This document shows, piece by piece, positions 33,602 to 42,023 of a DNA stretch of 64,000 bases. The first letter of the stretch is position 1. Each line of letters opens with the position of its first letter. A model generated the notes under the pieces. That model was not told the DNA's origin, did no database searches, and saw nothing but the letters and a program-made list of their open reading frames with translations. Both the position numbers and the translations under genes were made by a program. The DNA comes from Burkholderiaceae bacterium (lineage in GTDB: Bacteria > Pseudomonadota > Gammaproteobacteria > Burkholderiales > Burkholderiaceae_C): assembly GCA_026125795.1 (NCBI GenBank), contig JAHCKM010000002.1:806001-870000 (forward strand), written 5' to 3'.

Positions 33602-35818
33602 TCATGCGGCCTTCGCGATGCGGCCGGTCTGCAGCGCTTCCATGATGCGCTCGCGCGGGCCGTCGGCCACGACACGGCCGCCGTCGATCACGATCACGCG
33701 CGACACCAGCGACAGCAGCGACGTGCGGTGCGTCACCAGCACCACTGTCTTGTGCTGCGCCCAGGCAGCGATGCGCTGCGTGATCTGCGCTTCTGTGGAG
33801 AAGTCCATCGCCGACGTGGGCTCGTCGAGCAGCAGCACCGGCGCGTTGTGCAGCAGCGCACGCGCCAGGCCCACGCACTGGCGCTGCCCACCCGACAGCG
33901 AATCGCCGCGTTCGCCCACCGGCATGTCGAAGCCGCGCGGATGGCGGTTGACGAAGTCGGTCAGGCCGGCGGTGTCGGCCGCGGCGACGATGGCCGAATC
34001 GTCGGCATAGGGCAGGCCGAGGGTGATGTTCTCGCGCAGCGAGCCGTAGAACAGCAGCACGTCCTGCGAGACGCAGCCCACGCCGCGCCGCACGTCGGCC
34101 GGGTCGAGTTGGCGCAGGTCGATGCCGTCGAGCAGCACCGCGCCTTCGGTGGGTCGGTAGAGTCCCATGATCAGGCGCTGGATCGTCGACTTGCCCGAGC
34201 CCACGCGGCCGATCAGCGCCACGCGCTCGCCCGGCGCGATGCGAAAGCTCACGCCGTCGAGCGCCGAATCGTCGCGCTGCGGGTACTTGAAGCGCACGTT
34301 GCGGAACTCGATCTCGCCCTTGAAGTCGCGCCGCTGCACGAACGGCTGGCCGCCTTCGTCGGGGGTGGGCCGCTCCACCGGATTGGCCATCAGGCGGTCC
34401 AGGTTCTCCAGCGCCGTGCGCGCCCCCTGGTACTGCATCAGCAGGCCGACGATCTGCCCGGCCGGGGCCAGCGCCCGGCCCGCCAGCATGCTGCAGGCGA
34501 TCAGGCCGCCCATCGTCAGCTGGCGCTCGTTGATCAGGTACACGCCGATCAGGATCACCGCCACGCTGGCGAGCTGCGTCAGCGTGCCGGCGGTGTACAT
34601 CGCTCCGGCCGAAAGGCCGCGCATCTTCACGTTGACGCGCGCCAGGAACGTGTTCACGCGCTCCCAGCGCGCCTGGATCACGCCCTCGGCGCCCTGGGTC
34701 TTGATGGTCTCGATGCCGGCCAGGCTCTCCACCAGCGTGGCGTTGCGCTGCGCGCTCGCCCGATAGGTGGTTTCGGACAGTTCGTGCAGCCGGTGCTGCG
34801 CGATCGTGCCGGTGATCACGATGATGCCGAACACCACCACCGGCGGAATCGCCAGCCACGGAGAGATCCACAGCATCACGCCGACGAACAGCAGCGCAAA
34901 CGGCAGGTCGATCAGCGTGGTCACGGTGCTCGCCGCGATGAAGTCGCGCACCTGCTCGAAGCCGCGCAGGTTGGAGGCGAACGAGCCCACCGACTCGGGC
35001 CGGTTCTCCAGCCGCATGCCGAGCACGCGTTCCATCAGCCGCGCCGACAGCTCCACGTCGATGCGCGCGCTGGCCTCGTCGACGAAGCGGCTGCGCAGCT
35101 TGCGCATCCCCAGGTCGGCCAGCAGCACCAGCGTGACGCCGATGGCCAGCGCCCACAGCGTCTCGACAGCGTTGTTGGGCACCACGCGGTCGTACACGTT
35201 CATCGAGAACAGCGGGAACGCCAGCGCGAACAGGTTCACGAGCAGCGCCGCCAGCATCACGTCGCGGTAGACGAAGCGCTGCGCCAGCACGGCGCTCCAG
35301 AACCAGTGGCCGCGCCGCGTGGCGCGCTGCACCGGCGCCCGGTTGTCGAAGCGGAAGTGCGGCCGCACGAACAGCACCACGCCGCTGAAGCGCGCGGCCA
35401 GTTCGTCGCGCGGCAGCGTGATCGCGCCCTGCGCGGTCTCCGGCAGCAGCACCCGGGCGCTGCCGTCGCCGTTGAAGCCCTGAAGCACGCAGGCCTTGTT
35501 GTCGGCCAGGATCAGGATCGCCGGCAGCGCCGCAAGGTCCACGTCGGCCAGCGGCACGCGCTGCAGCCGCGCCGACATGCCCACCCGCGCCGCGGCGCGC
35601 TCGGCCAGCTCGAGCGTCAGCCGGCCCGCCACCAGCGGCAGCCCGGCCGACAGCGACGCGCGCGACGCGCCCACGCCGTGCAGGCGACACACCTCAACCA
35701 GGCAGTCGAGCAGCGGGTCGGGGTGGATCAGGTCTTCGCGCAGCCGTGCCGAGGCCGGCGGTGGCGCCACGGGAGGCGCGGCGGACGCAGGCAGGGCCTT
35801 GGGCAGCGTGACACTCAT
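33602..35818 (-). CDS. lapB: Type I secretion ABC permease/ATPase (LapB-like)
   Basis: 738-residue inner-membrane exporter that energises adhesin secretion. A degenerate C39-peptidase-like domain (about 30-145) lies first; it keeps a DC pair (DPLLDCLVEVC) but I see no catalytic His, so it probably only binds substrate. A six-helix ABC membrane domain follows (about 175-460). The ATPase has Walker A GRVGSGKST (537-545), signature LSGGQ (641-645) and Walker B VLLLDEP (661-667). ATG 35818 lies 6 nt after the stop of the Nudix gene, so its ribosome site lies in the end of that gene. Confidence 0.95.
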   Translation of the reverse strand: MSVTLPKALPASAAPPVAPPPASARLREDLIHPDPLLDCLVEVCRLHGVGASRASLSAGLPLVAGRLTLELAERAAARVGMSARLQRVPLADVDLAALPAILILADNKACVLQGFNGDGSARVLLPETAQGAITLPRDELAARFSGVVLFVRPHFRFDNRAPVQRATRRGHWFWSAVLAQRFVYRDVMLAALLVNLFALAFPLFSMNVYDRVVPNNAVETLWALAIGVTLVLLADLGMRKLRSRFVDEASARIDVELSARLMERVLGMRLENRPESVGSFASNLRGFEQVRDFIAASTVTTLIDLPFALLFVGVMLWISPWLAIPPVVVFGIIVITGTIAQHRLHELSETTYRASAQRNATLVESLAGIETIKTQGAEGVIQARWERVNTFLARVNVKMRGLSAGAMYTAGTLTQLASVAVILIGVYLINERQLTMGGLIACSMLAGRALAPAGQIVGLLMQYQGARTALENLDRLMANPVERPTPDEGGQPFVQRRDFKGEIEFRNVRFKYPQRDDSALDGVSFRIAPGERVALIGRVGSGKSTIQRLIMGLYRPTEGAVLLDGIDLRQLDPADVRRGVGCVSQDVLLFYGSLRENITLGLPYADDSAIVAAADTAGLTDFVNRHPRGFDMPVGERGDSLSGGQRQCVGLARALLHNAPVLLLDEPTSAMDFSTEAQITQRIAAWAQHKTVVLVTHRTSLLSLVSRVIVIDGGRVVADGPRERIMEALQTGRIAKAA

Positions 35819-35824
35819 GAGGCG

Positions 35825-36367
35825 TCACACGATATCGGCGAAATGGACCTCGAAACGACCGCGCCTTCGATCCTCGAAGTATCGGTGCAGAGTTTCACGA
35901 ACCGTGCGGAAGGCCAGTTGCTCCCATGGCACCTCCTCCTCGAGGAAGAGGCGCGCCTCGCTGGTCTCGGGGCCCGGGTTGAACTGCGTGTCGAGCAGCC
36001 GCGCGCGATAGAAAAAATGCACCTGGCTGATCTGCGCCACGTTGAGCAGCGTGAACAGGCCCAGCAGCTCCACGCGCGCGCCGGCTTCCTCGTCGGTTTC
36101 GCGCAGCGCACCGGCCTCGGTGGTCTCGCCCACTTCCATGAAGCCGGCCGGCAAGGTCCACAGACCGTGGCGCGGCTCGATGTTGCGCTTGCACAGCAGC
36201 ACGCGGTCGCCCCACACCGGCAGCGTCCCCACGACGTTGAGCGGGTTTTCGTAGTGCACCGTGCCGCAGTCACCGCAGACCGCGCGCTCCCGGTTGTCGT
36301 CGCTCGGGATGCGGTACTGCACCGGCGTGCCGCAGGCGCGGCAGTGCTTGATGCGGCGAGACTGCAT
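35825..36367 (-). CDS. Nudix hydrolase with N-terminal zinc ribbon
   Basis: 180 residues. The zinc ribbon uses Cys9, Cys12, Cys31 and Cys34 (CRAC ... CGDC). The Nudix box G-x5-E-x7-REUxEExGU is complete at 75-97 (GFMEVGE ... LRETDEEAGA). The substrate cannot be told from sequence; zinc-ribbon Nudix proteins include NADH pyrophosphatases and ADP-ribose or nucleotide hydrolases. It is the first gene of the minus-strand run Nudix-lapB-lapC(-lapA), 6 nt before lapB, so co-transcription is very likely. A functional link to adhesion is unproven. Confidence 0.88.
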   Translation of the reverse strand: MQSRRIKHCRACGTPVQYRIPSDDNRERAVCGDCGTVHYENPLNVVGTLPVWGDRVLLCKRNIEPRHGLWTLPAGFMEVGETTEAGALRETDEEAGARVELLGLFTLLNVAQISQVHFFYRARLLDTQFNPGPETSEARLFLEEEVPWEQLAFRTVRETLHRYFEDRRRGRFEVHFADIV

Positions 36368-36404
36368 GTCAGCGGCGCCCGGCCGCCCGAAACCGCTGAC
36401 GTGT

Positions 36405-36440
36405 CCCCTCGGGGGGCAGCGAACGACGTGAGCGTGGGAG
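36405..36440 (+). repeat. Dispersed intergenic repeat, copy 3 (core only)
   Basis: The core CCCCTCGGGGGGCAGCGAAC plus GACGTGAGCGTGGG matches copy 2 almost base for base; the left part is diverged. It lies between the divergent Nudix and FAH-family genes (36368-36520), where promoters for both must also sit. Confidence 0.75.
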
Positions 36441-36520
36441 CGCGTGCATCGCGGTCGAGTTTAGCGCCGGGTGTGCGTGGCATCATTCCGGCACCCACGC
36501 CCCAGGAAGAGACGTTCACC

Positions 36521-37213
36521 ATGGCCCTTGTCATCCCTGCCGCTCCAATGACTGTCGTGCCCGTCAAGGGCGGCGGCGAATTCCCGGTGCACCGGATCTA
36601 CTGCGTCGGCCGCAACTACGTCGAGCACGCCCAGGAGATGGGCCACACCGGCCGCGAGCCGCCGTTTTTCTTCACCAAGCCGGCCGACACCATCGTCTAC
36701 GTGCCCGAAGGCGAGACCGGCCGCGTCGACTACCCGAGCCTGACCAAGAACTTCCACCATGAGATCGAGCTCGTGGTGGCCATCGGCAAGGGCGGCCGCG
36801 ACATCAAGGCCAGCGACGCCAAGGCCTGCATCTGGGGTTATGCCGTTGGCCTCGACATGACGCGGCGCGACCTGCAGAACGACGCCAAGAAGCAGGGCCG
36901 CCCGTGGTGCATCGGCAAGGCGTTCGACCAGGCCTCGCCGATCGGGCCTTTGCGCTCCATCAAGGACACCGGTGAGCTCACCTCGGGAGCGATCACGCTC
37001 AAGGTGAACGGCCAGCTCAAGCAGAAGGGCGACCTGTCGCAGCTGATCTGGAACGTGGGCGAGATCATCGAGCACCTGTCGGCCGGCTGGGCGCTGCAGC
37101 CCGGTGACCTCATCTACACCGGCACGCCGGCCGGCGTGAACGCGGTGGTCAAGGGCGACGTGATGGAAGGCGAGATCGCCGGGCTCGGCACGCTGAAGGT
37201 CGCAGTGGGTTGA
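36521..37213 (+). CDS. FAH-family hydrolase, fumarylpyruvate hydrolase-like
   Basis: 230-residue fumarylacetoacetate-hydrolase-fold enzyme. Metal ligands Glu81 and Glu83 in HHEIELVVAIG and Asp112 in AVGLDMTRRDLQ are present, with YCVGRNYVEHAQEMG near the start and TGTPAGV near the end. The short single-domain form and the next gene (a maleylpyruvate/maleylacetoacetate isomerase homologue, 12 nt downstream) suggest the last steps of gentisate degradation, fumarylpyruvate to fumarate and pyruvate. The ATG follows AGGAAGAGACGTTCACC. No gentisate or homogentisate dioxygenase gene is in the window, so the exact substrate is inference. Confidence 0.88.
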   Translation: MALVIPAAPMTVVPVKGGGEFPVHRIYCVGRNYVEHAQEMGHTGREPPFFFTKPADTIVYVPEGETGRVDYPSLTKNFHHEIELVVAIGKGGRDIKASDAKACIWGYAVGLDMTRRDLQNDAKKQGRPWCIGKAFDQASPIGPLRSIKDTGELTSGAITLKVNGQLKQKGDLSQLIWNVGEIIEHLSAGWALQPGDLIYTGTPAGVNAVVKGDVMEGEIAGLGTLKVAVG

Positions 37214-37225
37214 AGGCACGCAGCG

Positions 37226-37858
37226 ATGGAGCTCTACAACTACTTCCGCTCTTCCGCGTCGTACCGCGTGCGCATCGCGCTCGCGCTGAAGGGGCTCGAG
37301 TACGGCTACAAGCCGGTGCACCTGGCGAAGAACGAGCAGTTCAACGAGTCGTATGCCGCGGTGTCGGCGGCGCGCCTGGTGCCGCTGCTGCGCGACGGCG
37401 ACCACCTGCTGACGCAATCGCTGGCCATCATCGAGTACCTGGAAGAGACGCACCCCGAGCCGCCGCTGCTGCCCAAGGCCCCGGCCGAGCGCGCACGGGT
37501 GCGCGCGCTGGCGCTCGACGTGGCGTGCGAGATCCATCCGCTGAACAATCTGCGCGTGCTGCGCTACCTGGTGCGCGACCTGAAGGTCAGCGAGGAGGAC
37601 AAGGACCGCTGGTACCGCCACTGGGTCGAGACCGGCCTCGAGGTGGTCGAGCGCCAGCTGGCGGCCCAGCCGAGCACCTACTGCCACGGCAACAGCCCGA
37701 CCCTCGCCGACTGCTGCCTGGTGCCGCAGATCTTCAACGCCCAGCGCTTCAAATGCCGCACAGACCATGTCCCGCAGGCGATGCGGGTGTTCGAGGCGTG
37801 CATGAAGCTGCCCGCGTTCAGCAAGACGCAGCCGAGCGAATGCCCGGATGCCGAATGA
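37226..37858 (+). CDS. maiA: Maleylacetoacetate/maleylpyruvate isomerase (zeta-class GST)
   Basis: 210-residue glutathione-S-transferase-fold isomerase. The N-terminal YFRSSASYRVRIALALKG is the zeta-class active-site motif (SSxSxRVRIAL), and the second half is helical. It isomerises a cis (maleyl) to a trans (fumaryl) intermediate using glutathione. Pairing with the FAH-family gene 12 nt upstream supports a role in aromatic ring-cleavage catabolism. Whether it acts on maleylpyruvate or maleylacetoacetate cannot be settled here. Its 3' end overlaps pgeF by 11 nt. Confidence 0.88.
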   Translation: MELYNYFRSSASYRVRIALALKGLEYGYKPVHLAKNEQFNESYAAVSAARLVPLLRDGDHLLTQSLAIIEYLEETHPEPPLLPKAPAERARVRALALDVACEIHPLNNLRVLRYLVRDLKVSEEDKDRWYRHWVETGLEVVERQLAAQPSTYCHGNSPTLADCCLVPQIFNAQRFKCRTDHVPQAMRVFEACMKLPAFSKTQPSECPDAE

Positions 37859-38612
37859 TTGGCTGATCCCTGACTGGGCACTCGATGCGCGCGTCGGTGC
37901 CTTGATGACCACGCGCGCGGGCGGCATCAGCGTCGCGCCGTGGGACAGCCTGAACCTCGGCCGCAGCAGCGGCGACGATCCGGCTGCAGTGGCCGCCAAC
38001 CGCGCGCGCCTGGCGCTGGCCAGCGGTGCGACGCACACCTACTTGAGCCAGGTGCACGGCGACCGCGTGATCCGGCTCGATGCCGAGTCCGCGCAGGGCT
38101 CGCACACCGCCGACGCCGCCTGGACCGACCGGCCCGGCTTGGCCTGCACGGTGATGGTGGCCGATTGCCTGCCCGTGCTGCTGGCCGCGCCCGGAGCGCG
38201 CGCGGTCGGCGCGGCCCACGCCGGCTGGCGCGGCCTGGCCGGCGGCGTGGTCGAGCGCACGGTCCAGGCGGTCTGCGAGGGCGCGTCGTGCGAGCCTGGC
38301 GAACTCGCCGCGTGGCTCGGACCCTGCATCGGACCCGAGGCGTTCGAGGTCGGCGCCGACGTGCTGCAGGCGTTCGGCGTGCCGCCTGCGCCGCACTCCA
38401 GCGAACGCTTCCGCTACCAGGTGCGCGCCGACGGCCAGCCGCGCTGGCGCGCCGATCTTGCAGGTCTGGCGCGCGACCGCCTGAGGACCCTCGGCATCTC
38501 GCGTGTCAGCGGTGGCACGTGGTGCACGGTCACCGACCCTTCACGCTTCTTCTCGTTTCGGCGCGATGGCGTCACCGGCCGCATGGCCGCTTGCGTCTGG
38601 ATCCGCCCGTAG
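37848..38612 (+). CDS. pgeF: Peptidoglycan editing factor PgeF (YfiH/DUF152, laccase-domain fold)
   Basis: 254 residues. Family motifs: LSQVHGD, MVADCLPVLL, AAHAGWRGLAGG and GPCIGPEAFEVG, carrying the metal-site Cys and His residues, and a C-terminal FSFRRDGVTGRMA. The family was earlier annotated as polyphenol oxidase; E. coli YfiH is reported to remove wrongly incorporated amino acids from cell-wall precursors. ATG 37848 overlaps the end of maiA by 11 nt, so translation is probably coupled. Its last 72 nt overlap a small convergent gene. Confidence 0.9.
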   Translation: MPNDWLIPDWALDARVGALMTTRAGGISVAPWDSLNLGRSSGDDPAAVAANRARLALASGATHTYLSQVHGDRVIRLDAESAQGSHTADAAWTDRPGLACTVMVADCLPVLLAAPGARAVGAAHAGWRGLAGGVVERTVQAVCEGASCEPGELAAWLGPCIGPEAFEVGADVLQAFGVPPAPHSSERFRYQVRADGQPRWRADLAGLARDRLRTLGISRVSGGTWCTVTDPSRFFSFRRDGVTGRMAACVWIRP

Positions 38613-38804
38613 CTTGATGTCGCGGGGGTGTCGCCGCCGGCGCCGCGCTGGAGCGCCCATCACGTACAGCACCACCGCCAGCGGCAACATGCCGGCCCCG
38701 AACACCAGCAACAGCGCCACCAGCAGTGAGCCTTGCGGCGACACGGCCTGCACCAGCGCGAACAGGCCGACGACGAACATCCACGCAATGGCCACCATCA
38801 GCAT
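38541..38804 (-). CDS. Small predicted membrane protein, function unknown
   Basis: 87 residues from ATG 38804 (38798 is an alternative). Two hydrophobic helices (MLMVAIAWMFVVGLFALVQA and LLVALLLVFGAGMLPLAVVL) are followed by a basic, then charged tail (PARRRRRHPRDIKL ... APKREEA). I do not recognise a named family. It overlaps the 3' end of pgeF by 72 nt in convergent orientation, which weakens the case, but the clean membrane topology with a positive-charged tail favours a real gene. No clear Shine-Dalgarno was seen. Confidence 0.5.
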   Translation of the reverse strand: MLMVAIAWMFVVGLFALVQAVSPQGSLLVALLLVFGAGMLPLAVVLYVMGAPARRRRRHPRDIKLRADPDASGHAAGDAIAPKREEA

Positions 38805-38968
38805 TTCGCTATGCAGTACGTAAGATCGCTTAACGGAAAACAAGCCAACATACGCTACCGTATGGGCCGGACAAACCCACGGCATCGTAGACAGGGTCTT
38901 CCGGCCGGGGGTATCACTGAACCTTCGCGACACAGCGACGACCGAGCGCGAGCAGGAGACAAACAGCG
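38805..38968. promoter_or_regulatory. Intergenic region upstream of phaC
   Basis: 164 nt, locally less GC-rich near 38815-38865. It contains the inverted repeat ATACG-CTAC-CGTAT (38850-38863), a candidate operator for phaC or for the divergent small membrane gene. Ribosome site AGGAGA at 38954-38959 serves phaC. No promoter boxes are asserted. Confidence 0.4.
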
Positions 38969-40681
38969 ATGAAGAACAAGCCGGCCGCGCGCGGGCGGCC
39001 CGAGCAGGTGGCCCAGAGCGCACAGGCCCTCGGCCAAGCCTGGGGCGACATGTGGAAATCGGTCGCTGGCCTGAGCTTGCCGGCCGAGACGATGAGCGAG
39101 CTCCAGGCCAACTATCTGAAGCAGGCCAGCGACTTGTGGAACCAGACGCTGTCGCGACTGCATCCCGATGCGGCCAAGGAAACCACGCCCGCCGCCCCCA
39201 TCACCGACAAGCGCTTTTCGGCGCCCGAGTGGAATGCCAACCCGACGTCGGCCTATACCGCGCAGATGTACCTGCTCAATGCGCGCACCCTGATGCAGCT
39301 GGCCGAGGCGATGCAGGGCGACGGCAAGACCAAGGCGCGCGTGCGATTCGCCGTGCAGCAGTGGGTCGACGCGATGAGCCCGTCGAACTTCATGGCGCTG
39401 AACCCCGAGGCGCAGAAGAAGGCGCTCGAGACGCAGGGCGCGAGCGTCGCGCAGGGCATGCAGCAGCTGTTCAACGACCTGAAGAAGGGCTCGGTGTCTC
39501 AGACCGACGAGACCGTGTTCGAGGTCGGCCGCAACGTGGCCACCAGCGAGGGCGCGGTGGTGTTCGAGAACGAGCTGTTCCAGCTCATCGAATACAAGCC
39601 GCTGACGCCCAAGATTTACACCCGGCCGATGCTGTTCGTGCCGCCTTGCATCAACAAGTACTACATCCTCGACCTGCAGCCCGAGAACTCGCTGATCCGC
39701 TACACCGTGGAGCAGGGCCATCGCGTGTTCGTGATCAGCTGGCGCAACCCCGATGAGTCGCTGGCCCACCTCACATGGGACGACTACATCGAAAAAGGCG
39801 CGATCCAGGCCATCGAGGTGGTGCAGCGCATCGGCGGCCAGGAGCAGTTCAACATGCTCGGCTTCTGCGTCGGCGGCACCATCATCGCCACCGCGCTCGC
39901 GGTGCTGGCGGCGCGCGGCCTGCAGCCGGCGCATTCGCTCACGCTGCTGACCACGCTGCTCGATTTCAAGCACACCGGCGTGCTCGACGTGTTCGTCGAC
40001 GAGCCCACGGTGCAGATGCGCGAGGTGACCATCGGCGAGCAGGCACCCAACGGCCCCGGGCTGCTCAAGGGCAAGGAGCTGGCCACCACGTTCAGCTACC
40101 TGCGGCCGAACGATCTGGTGTGGAACTACGTGGTCGGCAACTACCTCAAGGGCGAAGCGCCGCCGCCGTTCGACCTGCTGTACTGGAACGGCGACTCCAC
40201 CAACCTGCCGGGCCCCATGTACTGCTGGTACCTGCGCCACACCTACCTGCAAAACGAGCTGCGCCAGCCCGGCAAGCTCACTGTGTGCGGCGAGAAGATC
40301 GACCTGGCCGCCATCGACGCGCCGGTCTACATCTACGGCTCGCGCGAGGACCACATCGTGCCGTGGCACGCGGCCTACGAGTCCACCGGCATCCTCAACA
40401 GCAAGCGCCGCTTCGTGCTCGGCGCTTCGGGCCACATCGCCGGCGTGATCAACCCGGCCTCCAAGAACAAGCGCAGCCACTGGATCAACGAGCAGCTACC
40501 AGCCGACGCCGATGAGTGGCTCGCCGGCGCCACCGAAAGACCCGGCAGCTGGTGGCCCGATTGGGCGGCCTGGCTGAAGGCGCGAGGTGGCCCGATGATT
40601 GCTGCTCCCAAGAGCTACGGCAACAAGACCTTCAAGGTCATCGAACCGGCCCCCGGCCGCTACGTCAAAGCGAAGGCCTGA
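38969..40681 (+). CDS. phaC: Class I poly(3-hydroxyalkanoate) synthase
   Basis: 570-residue polymerase that joins (R)-3-hydroxybutyryl-CoA into PHB at the granule surface. The lipase-like box GFCVGG holds nucleophile Cys300; the rest of the triad is Asp461 (SREDHIVPW) and His489 (ASGHIAGVINP). Length and single-subunit layout fit class I. The N-terminal 90 residues form the usual variable helical region. AGGAGA lies 9 nt before the ATG. First gene of phaC-phaA-phaB; phaA begins 64 nt downstream. No phasin or phaR gene is in the window. Confidence 0.97.
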   Translation: MKNKPAARGRPEQVAQSAQALGQAWGDMWKSVAGLSLPAETMSELQANYLKQASDLWNQTLSRLHPDAAKETTPAAPITDKRFSAPEWNANPTSAYTAQMYLLNARTLMQLAEAMQGDGKTKARVRFAVQQWVDAMSPSNFMALNPEAQKKALETQGASVAQGMQQLFNDLKKGSVSQTDETVFEVGRNVATSEGAVVFENELFQLIEYKPLTPKIYTRPMLFVPPCINKYYILDLQPENSLIRYTVEQGHRVFVISWRNPDESLAHLTWDDYIEKGAIQAIEVVQRIGGQEQFNMLGFCVGGTIIATALAVLAARGLQPAHSLTLLTTLLDFKHTGVLDVFVDEPTVQMREVTIGEQAPNGPGLLKGKELATTFSYLRPNDLVWNYVVGNYLKGEAPPPFDLLYWNGDSTNLPGPMYCWYLRHTYLQNELRQPGKLTVCGEKIDLAAIDAPVYIYGSREDHIVPWHAAYESTGILNSKRRFVLGASGHIAGVINPASKNKRSHWINEQLPADADEWLAGATERPGSWWPDWAAWLKARGGPMIAAPKSYGNKTFKVIEPAPGRYVKAKA

Positions 40682-40745
40682 GCTGTCGCAAGGCCTTGTC
40701 ATCACAAACGACTGATACTGACCCATTCGATCGAAGGACATCACC

Positions 40746-41927
40746 ATGGCAACCGACATCGTCATCGTCTCCGCCGCCCGCACCGCCGTCGGCAAGTTCG
40801 GCGGCACGCTCGCCAAGACCCCGGCACCGGAACTCGGCGCCACGGTGATCAAGGCCCTGCTCGAGCGCTCCGGCGTGGCGGCCGATCAGGTGGGCGAGGT
40901 GATCCTCGGCCAGGTGCTGCAGGCCGGCGCCGGCCAGAATCCGGCGCGCCAGTCGGTCATCAAGAGCGGGCTGCCGCAGGCCGTGCCGGCCATGACCATC
41001 AACGCGGTGTGCGGCTCGGGCCTCAAGGCGGTGATGCTGGCCGCGCAAGCGATTCGCGACGGCGATAGCGAGATCGTGATCGCCGGCGGCCAGGAGAACA
41101 TGAGCCTGGCGCCGCACGTGTTGCACGGCTCGCGCGACGGCCAGCGCATGGGCGACTGGAAGCTCACCGACACGATGATCACCGACGGCCTGTGGGACGT
41201 GTACAACCAGTACCACATGGGCATCACGGCCGAGAACGTGGCCAAGAAGTACGGCATCACGCGTGAGCAGCAGGATGCGCTCGCGCTGGCTAGCCAGCAG
41301 AAGGCCGCCGCCGCGCAGGAAGCCGGCCGCTTCAAGGACGAGATCGTGCCGGTCACGATTCCGCAGAAGAAGGGCGACCCCACCGTCTTTGCGGCCGACG
41401 AGTTCATCAACCGCAAAACCAACGCCGAAGCGCTGGCCGGCCTGCGCCCGGCGTTCGACAAGGCCGGCGGCGTCACCGCCGGCAACGCATCGGGCATCAA
41501 CGACGGCGCCGCCGCGGTGCTGGTGATGACTGCGAAGAAGGCCGATCAGCTCGGCCTGCAGCCGCTGGCGCGCATCGCCAGCTACGCCACCGTGGCGCTC
41601 GACCCGGCCTACATGGGCATGGGCCCGGTGCCGGCATCCACTCGGGCGCTGCAGCGCGCCGGCTGGAAGCCCGCCGACCTCGACCTGCTCGAGATCAACG
41701 AGGCGTTCGCGGCGCAAGCCTGCGCGGTGCACAAGGAGATGGGCTGGGACACCAACAAGGTCAACGTCAACGGCGGCGCCATCGCGATCGGCCACCCGAT
41801 CGGTGCATCGGGCTGCCGCATCCTGGTGACGCTGCTGCACGAGATGCAGCGTCGCGGTGCGAAGAAGGGCATCGCGTCGCTGTGCATCGGCGGTGGCATG
41901 GGTGTTGCACTGACCGTCGAACGCTAA
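40746..41927 (+). CDS. phaA: Acetyl-CoA C-acetyltransferase (beta-ketothiolase)
   Basis: 393 residues; condenses two acetyl-CoA to acetoacetyl-CoA, first step of PHB synthesis. Acyl-accepting Cys89 lies in INAVCGSGLKAV. The His of NGGAIAIGHPIGASG and the second catalytic Cys in LCIGGGMG near the C terminus are present. Length and motifs fit biosynthetic thiolases. It is preceded by GAAGGACATCACC and sits between phaC and phaB in the same direction. Confidence 0.95.
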   Translation: MATDIVIVSAARTAVGKFGGTLAKTPAPELGATVIKALLERSGVAADQVGEVILGQVLQAGAGQNPARQSVIKSGLPQAVPAMTINAVCGSGLKAVMLAAQAIRDGDSEIVIAGGQENMSLAPHVLHGSRDGQRMGDWKLTDTMITDGLWDVYNQYHMGITAENVAKKYGITREQQDALALASQQKAAAAQEAGRFKDEIVPVTIPQKKGDPTVFAADEFINRKTNAEALAGLRPAFDKAGGVTAGNASGINDGAAAVLVMTAKKADQLGLQPLARIASYATVALDPAYMGMGPVPASTRALQRAGWKPADLDLLEINEAFAAQACAVHKEMGWDTNKVNVNGGAIAIGHPIGASGCRILVTLLHEMQRRGAKKGIASLCIGGGMGVALTVER

Positions 41928-42023
41928 GAGCCAACGTAGGGAGCGTGCGGGCGAACCCGCTTGACCGCACGGGCGGCCCGCATCACCCTGAACCACCCAA
42001 CAGAGAGATCAAGGAGATCAGCC

